A DNA stretch of 64,000 nucleotides from Tigriopus japonicus. Its lineage: Eukaryota; Arthropoda; Copepoda; Harpacticoida; Harpacticidae. A program made the position numbers and the translations under genes. A model generated the notes under the pieces. That model was not told the origin of the DNA and made no database searches. It worked only from the letters and a program-made list of their open reading frames with translations. This document shows, in pieces, positions 61,320-64,000 of this stretch; position 1 is the first letter of the stretch, and every line of letters starts with the position of its first letter. The DNA is taken from contig CM021317.1 in assembly GCA_010645155.1 (NCBI GenBank), positions 1,340,334 to 1,404,333 on the forward strand, in the 5' to 3' direction.

Positions 61320-61777
61320 CATCTAACATCAGCATACAACGTATAATTAGCTTTGTTATCTAAGGAACTGATATGCTACTGAACCACCCATTGTTGGCTT
61401 ATTAATACACTATGCTTAACTATGGACAAAGAAAGATATTTTCAAACATCATCAAAATTTCAAGAAAAAATGCATTTTTATGGATTTAATGAACTCTAGT
61501 GACGGACATGCGGACCGGACTATTAAATGTACAAAGCAAAAAGTAATCAATTACTATTGTAAAACGATTCAAAATCATCAATTTCAATTTCGATTGCTTA
61601 GTTTTCAAATGCACTTTATTACAAAGCAAATCACAAATAAAAGCAAAATACACACTGAGAAAGAAGTACGCAAAGTACTTAGCTTTGAGGATTGTAATTT
61701 TCCACATCTGTGAATGGGCACTGATTCTTTTGAGAAATGTTTGATCTTAGAATTTGCCATATAATCTTTTAGTTTTT
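61320..61777. other. No recognisable feature
   Basis: AT-rich upstream flank of the copine. Two short opposing ORFs near 61480-61713 have no family resemblance. Confidence 0.4.
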
Positions 61778-61922
61778 CTTTTTTGATTGCGGATTTCTTA
61801 TTACCGCTACAAGGAATGGGATTCCCTATAAAGAAAGGTAATAAGGTAGAAAGGTAAAAAACCTTTTATGATAGGGAATCCCATTCCTTGTAGCGGTAAT
61901 AAGAAATCCGCAGTCAAAAAAG
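61778..61922. repeat. 145-bp near-perfect hairpin
   Basis: Arms of about 52 bp (CTTTTTTGATTGCGGATTTC... to ...GGGATTCCCTAT) match with a single mismatch. The 41-bp loop is AAGGTA-rich. Very little decay implies recent origin or selection. Confidence 0.9.
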
Positions 61923-62229
61923 ATTTGAGGTTTCTCGCCCCAAGCGGCGAAGTCGAGGCAGATTGGCTCTCGATATTTAATCGCTTTTAGTGGCTTTAAG
62001 TGGTGACGAGGGTGTGTTCTTTGTGGAATCTATTTGGGAGATTCCTGTCGTGCTCTTGGAGCACTCATTCCCGATTTTGGTGGTTGGGATGGGTACAAAT
62101 CTTCGATATTCGCGGAGTTTTCTCCTCCAAAATCGTTATACGACGAAATCAGTTGTGTCAGATGCATTTGTTCAACGAGTTTTGAAAAAACTCGATCTGC
62201 GTGCTATCAGAAGACGTAGAAGAGTTGGG

Positions 62230-64000
62230 CATAAAAATCTTTCCATCATGCACATCAACGCCCATAGAAGAAAAAACCTGATCAGGTCGTCCGACCCACG
62301 TTTTTTGACAAAACATGGAGTGACATTTCTCACTGAGACCTGGTTGACCGCAAAGAAATATTGGGACTTTAATCCTTTGTTCAATATGCCACCACCTTGG
62401 GCGGAAGAGGCCGTCCGTCCGGGGGCTCATTGGCGACTTCAACTTGAAACCGGCTACCAATGAATTTGACGAACTAATCGAGTTTCTACGACAATTCGAT
62501 ATTCATTTGAGATCAGACCCAAACCAAGGCACATTTTTTCATTCTTCCGTAAGCTCGTGCATTGACCACGTTTTTGCCTCTGAGGAGGTGGAAGTGAGGG
62601 GAACGCATGTCCATGACATGTCGATCTCGGATCATAAACCAATTAGTGTGGTGATTCGTATTCCGTGCAAGAACGTGACTTTGGGAAGGGTTAACCATTT
62701 CAAACGGGTCGATTTGGCCAAAGTCGAAGAAAAGCTTACACTTTTGGATCCCCTCACTGTGACTCCTTCAACTTTAACTAGGCTGTTTTCTCCTAAAAGA
62801 ATGCAAAGGATTCAACAGAGAAAAAATCCGAACAAAATGTGGTTCACGCCTTTTTTACACGACCTACACAGACACACAATATCTCTTCTAAAGAACCTCA
62901 AAAAGGGAAAGCCGGTCTATCGCGAATATGTAATTGCCAGATCGTCTTTTCACAAGGCACTCCGTCAAACCGAACTAGACTACAATATAAGAAAGTAGAA
63001 AACTACTTAAAACAATCACAAGGTGGAGACATGAATGCTCTCTATAGGAAAGCAAGGAGTGCCCCTCCGAGTTCTTCTATCCGTCTTACGACCTTTCTCC
63101 ATCATTGCAAAGAACTTCATCAAAGAGATGCAGCCTCTTCATTTCCTCTTCTTCCAGTGGCAGTGACAGAGGAGTCCACGGCACTATCAATTCTTCGATC
63201 GATTTCAGAGGAAGAGGTTGGACTGGCTTTGGATCATCAGAAAAGCAAGGCCTGCGGACTACACGGACTCTCGCCATGGCACCTTAAATCGCTGTCTCAC
63301 TGCATGTTGGAGTTGTTGGTCCGGATCTTCAACGAATGCCTAGAATCTGCTTGTCTTCTCCAAGAGTGGCTTAACTCAACTTTATTTTTCTTGTTTAAGC
63401 AGGGATCCAGAAATAATCCTAATAACTACCGGTCGATTGCCGTACAAGATCCTTTTATGAAGGTGTTTTCTACCCTCATGAACATCCGACTTGTCAATTT
63501 CGTAGAGGAGAATAATATACTTCCAGAAGAACAATTTGGTTTCACAAAAGGGAAAGGAACTGTTGGTGCCACTGCACTTCTTCGAGAAACTGTCTCTAGG
63601 CGTTTGACTCTGAAGAAGAGAACTTATGTGGCCTTCATCGATTTTCGAAAGGCATTCGATTGCATCAACCGGACGAAGCTTGCAGTTAAACTACTCGCGT
63701 TGGGACTTCCGATGAATTTCGTCCTCCTGATCTTCAACAATCTTCAAATGATCAACTTGTACGTGAAATCAGGGAAGAGAATATCAAGAAAATTCTCCAC
63801 CAACAACGGAGTGCTGCAAGGGGACCCTTGCTCCCCCTTGCTTTTCAACCTCTTCATTCACGATCTGTCTGACTTTCTCTCTGACCAAGGAGTTCTGTTA
63901 GAGGACAAACGGCTACGGCTTCTCTTGTATGCGGATGACCTTTGTTTGTTGGCGGACTCAAGCGAAGATCTGCAACAAGCCTTGAACGATCTCGAAATGT
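62230..64000 (+). pseudogene. LINE with AP endonuclease and RT, running off the window
   Basis: The endonuclease starts HKNLSIMHINAHRRKN and TFLTETWL, then an internal deletion, then IGDFNLKPATNEFD (GDFN), FHSSVSSCIDHVFAS and MSISDHKPISVVI (SDH). A frameshift near 62985 moves to a second frame that stays open to the window end: NALYRKARSAPPSS, ACGLHGLSPWHL, NYRSIAVQDPFMKV, EQFGFTKGKGTVGAT, YVAFIDFRKAFDCINR (motif A), NNGVLQGDPCSPLLFNLFI (motif B) and LLYADDLCLLAD (motif C, intact). LQGDPCSPLLF differs from the PQGS-LGPLLF of the other LINEs here, so this is another clade. Its RT half looks little decayed. Confidence 0.85.

Overview
The window looks like gene-poor, AT-rich nuclear DNA from an invertebrate animal. 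The evidence is the mix of transposons (CR1/Jockey-like LINEs, two Ty3/gypsy lineages, mariner/Tc1, hAT and fold-back MITEs) and two complete genes of the copine family, a eukaryotic membrane-trafficking family. An arthropod, perhaps a crustacean, fits the element repertoire, but this is a low-confidence inference. There is no rRNA, no convincing tRNA gene, no CRISPR array and nothing bacterial.

Layout. 1-10.3 kb: decayed LINE pieces on the minus strand, broken up by hAT elements (100-644, 2041-2289), a mariner transposase fragment, a TIR element (4341-5284) and a nested hAT/fold-back cluster with GTGTCG arrays. 11.1-23.2 kb: a gypsy nest. A pol fragment (11768-13215) is followed by a gypsy element (14076-23194) whose 833-codon ORF has gag, protease and integrase core but no reverse transcriptase. 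Its 3' LTR is split by a 0.6 kb hairpin repeat, which is itself split by a related full-length gypsy with an intact 1495-codon gag-pol on the minus strand. 23.2-38.6 kb: mariner remnants, a LINE interrupted by a hAT with perfect 8-bp target duplications, a second such hAT, and a mariner element (32605-35296) carrying a Mutator-like insertion with ~140-bp inverted repeats. 39.5-46.8 kb: the host-like genes, namely a short copine (39581-40717) and a 967-codon ORF (43816-46719) joining a gag-like domain to basic repeats and a long acidic tail. 47.5-58.4 kb: a decayed RNase H LINE, a 1.1 kb palindromic DNA transposon holding a CsRn1-like gypsy with 46-bp LTRs, and more LINEs. 58.4-64 kb: a second short copine (60056-61201, minus strand) and an APE-type LINE running off the right edge.

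How the parts relate. Three gene-like loci look intact and not transposon-borne: the two copines and the gag-like fusion. All three are single-exon over the coding part. Most of the rest is nested mobile DNA, and its order of insertion can often be read from target duplications. The main points for follow-up are: the gag-like/basic/acidic gene; two different gypsy lineages that both lost RT-RNase H while keeping gag, protease and integrase; the 46-bp LTRs; and the Mutator-like insertion that appears to carry an LTR promoter and a tRNA-Ser primer-binding site.
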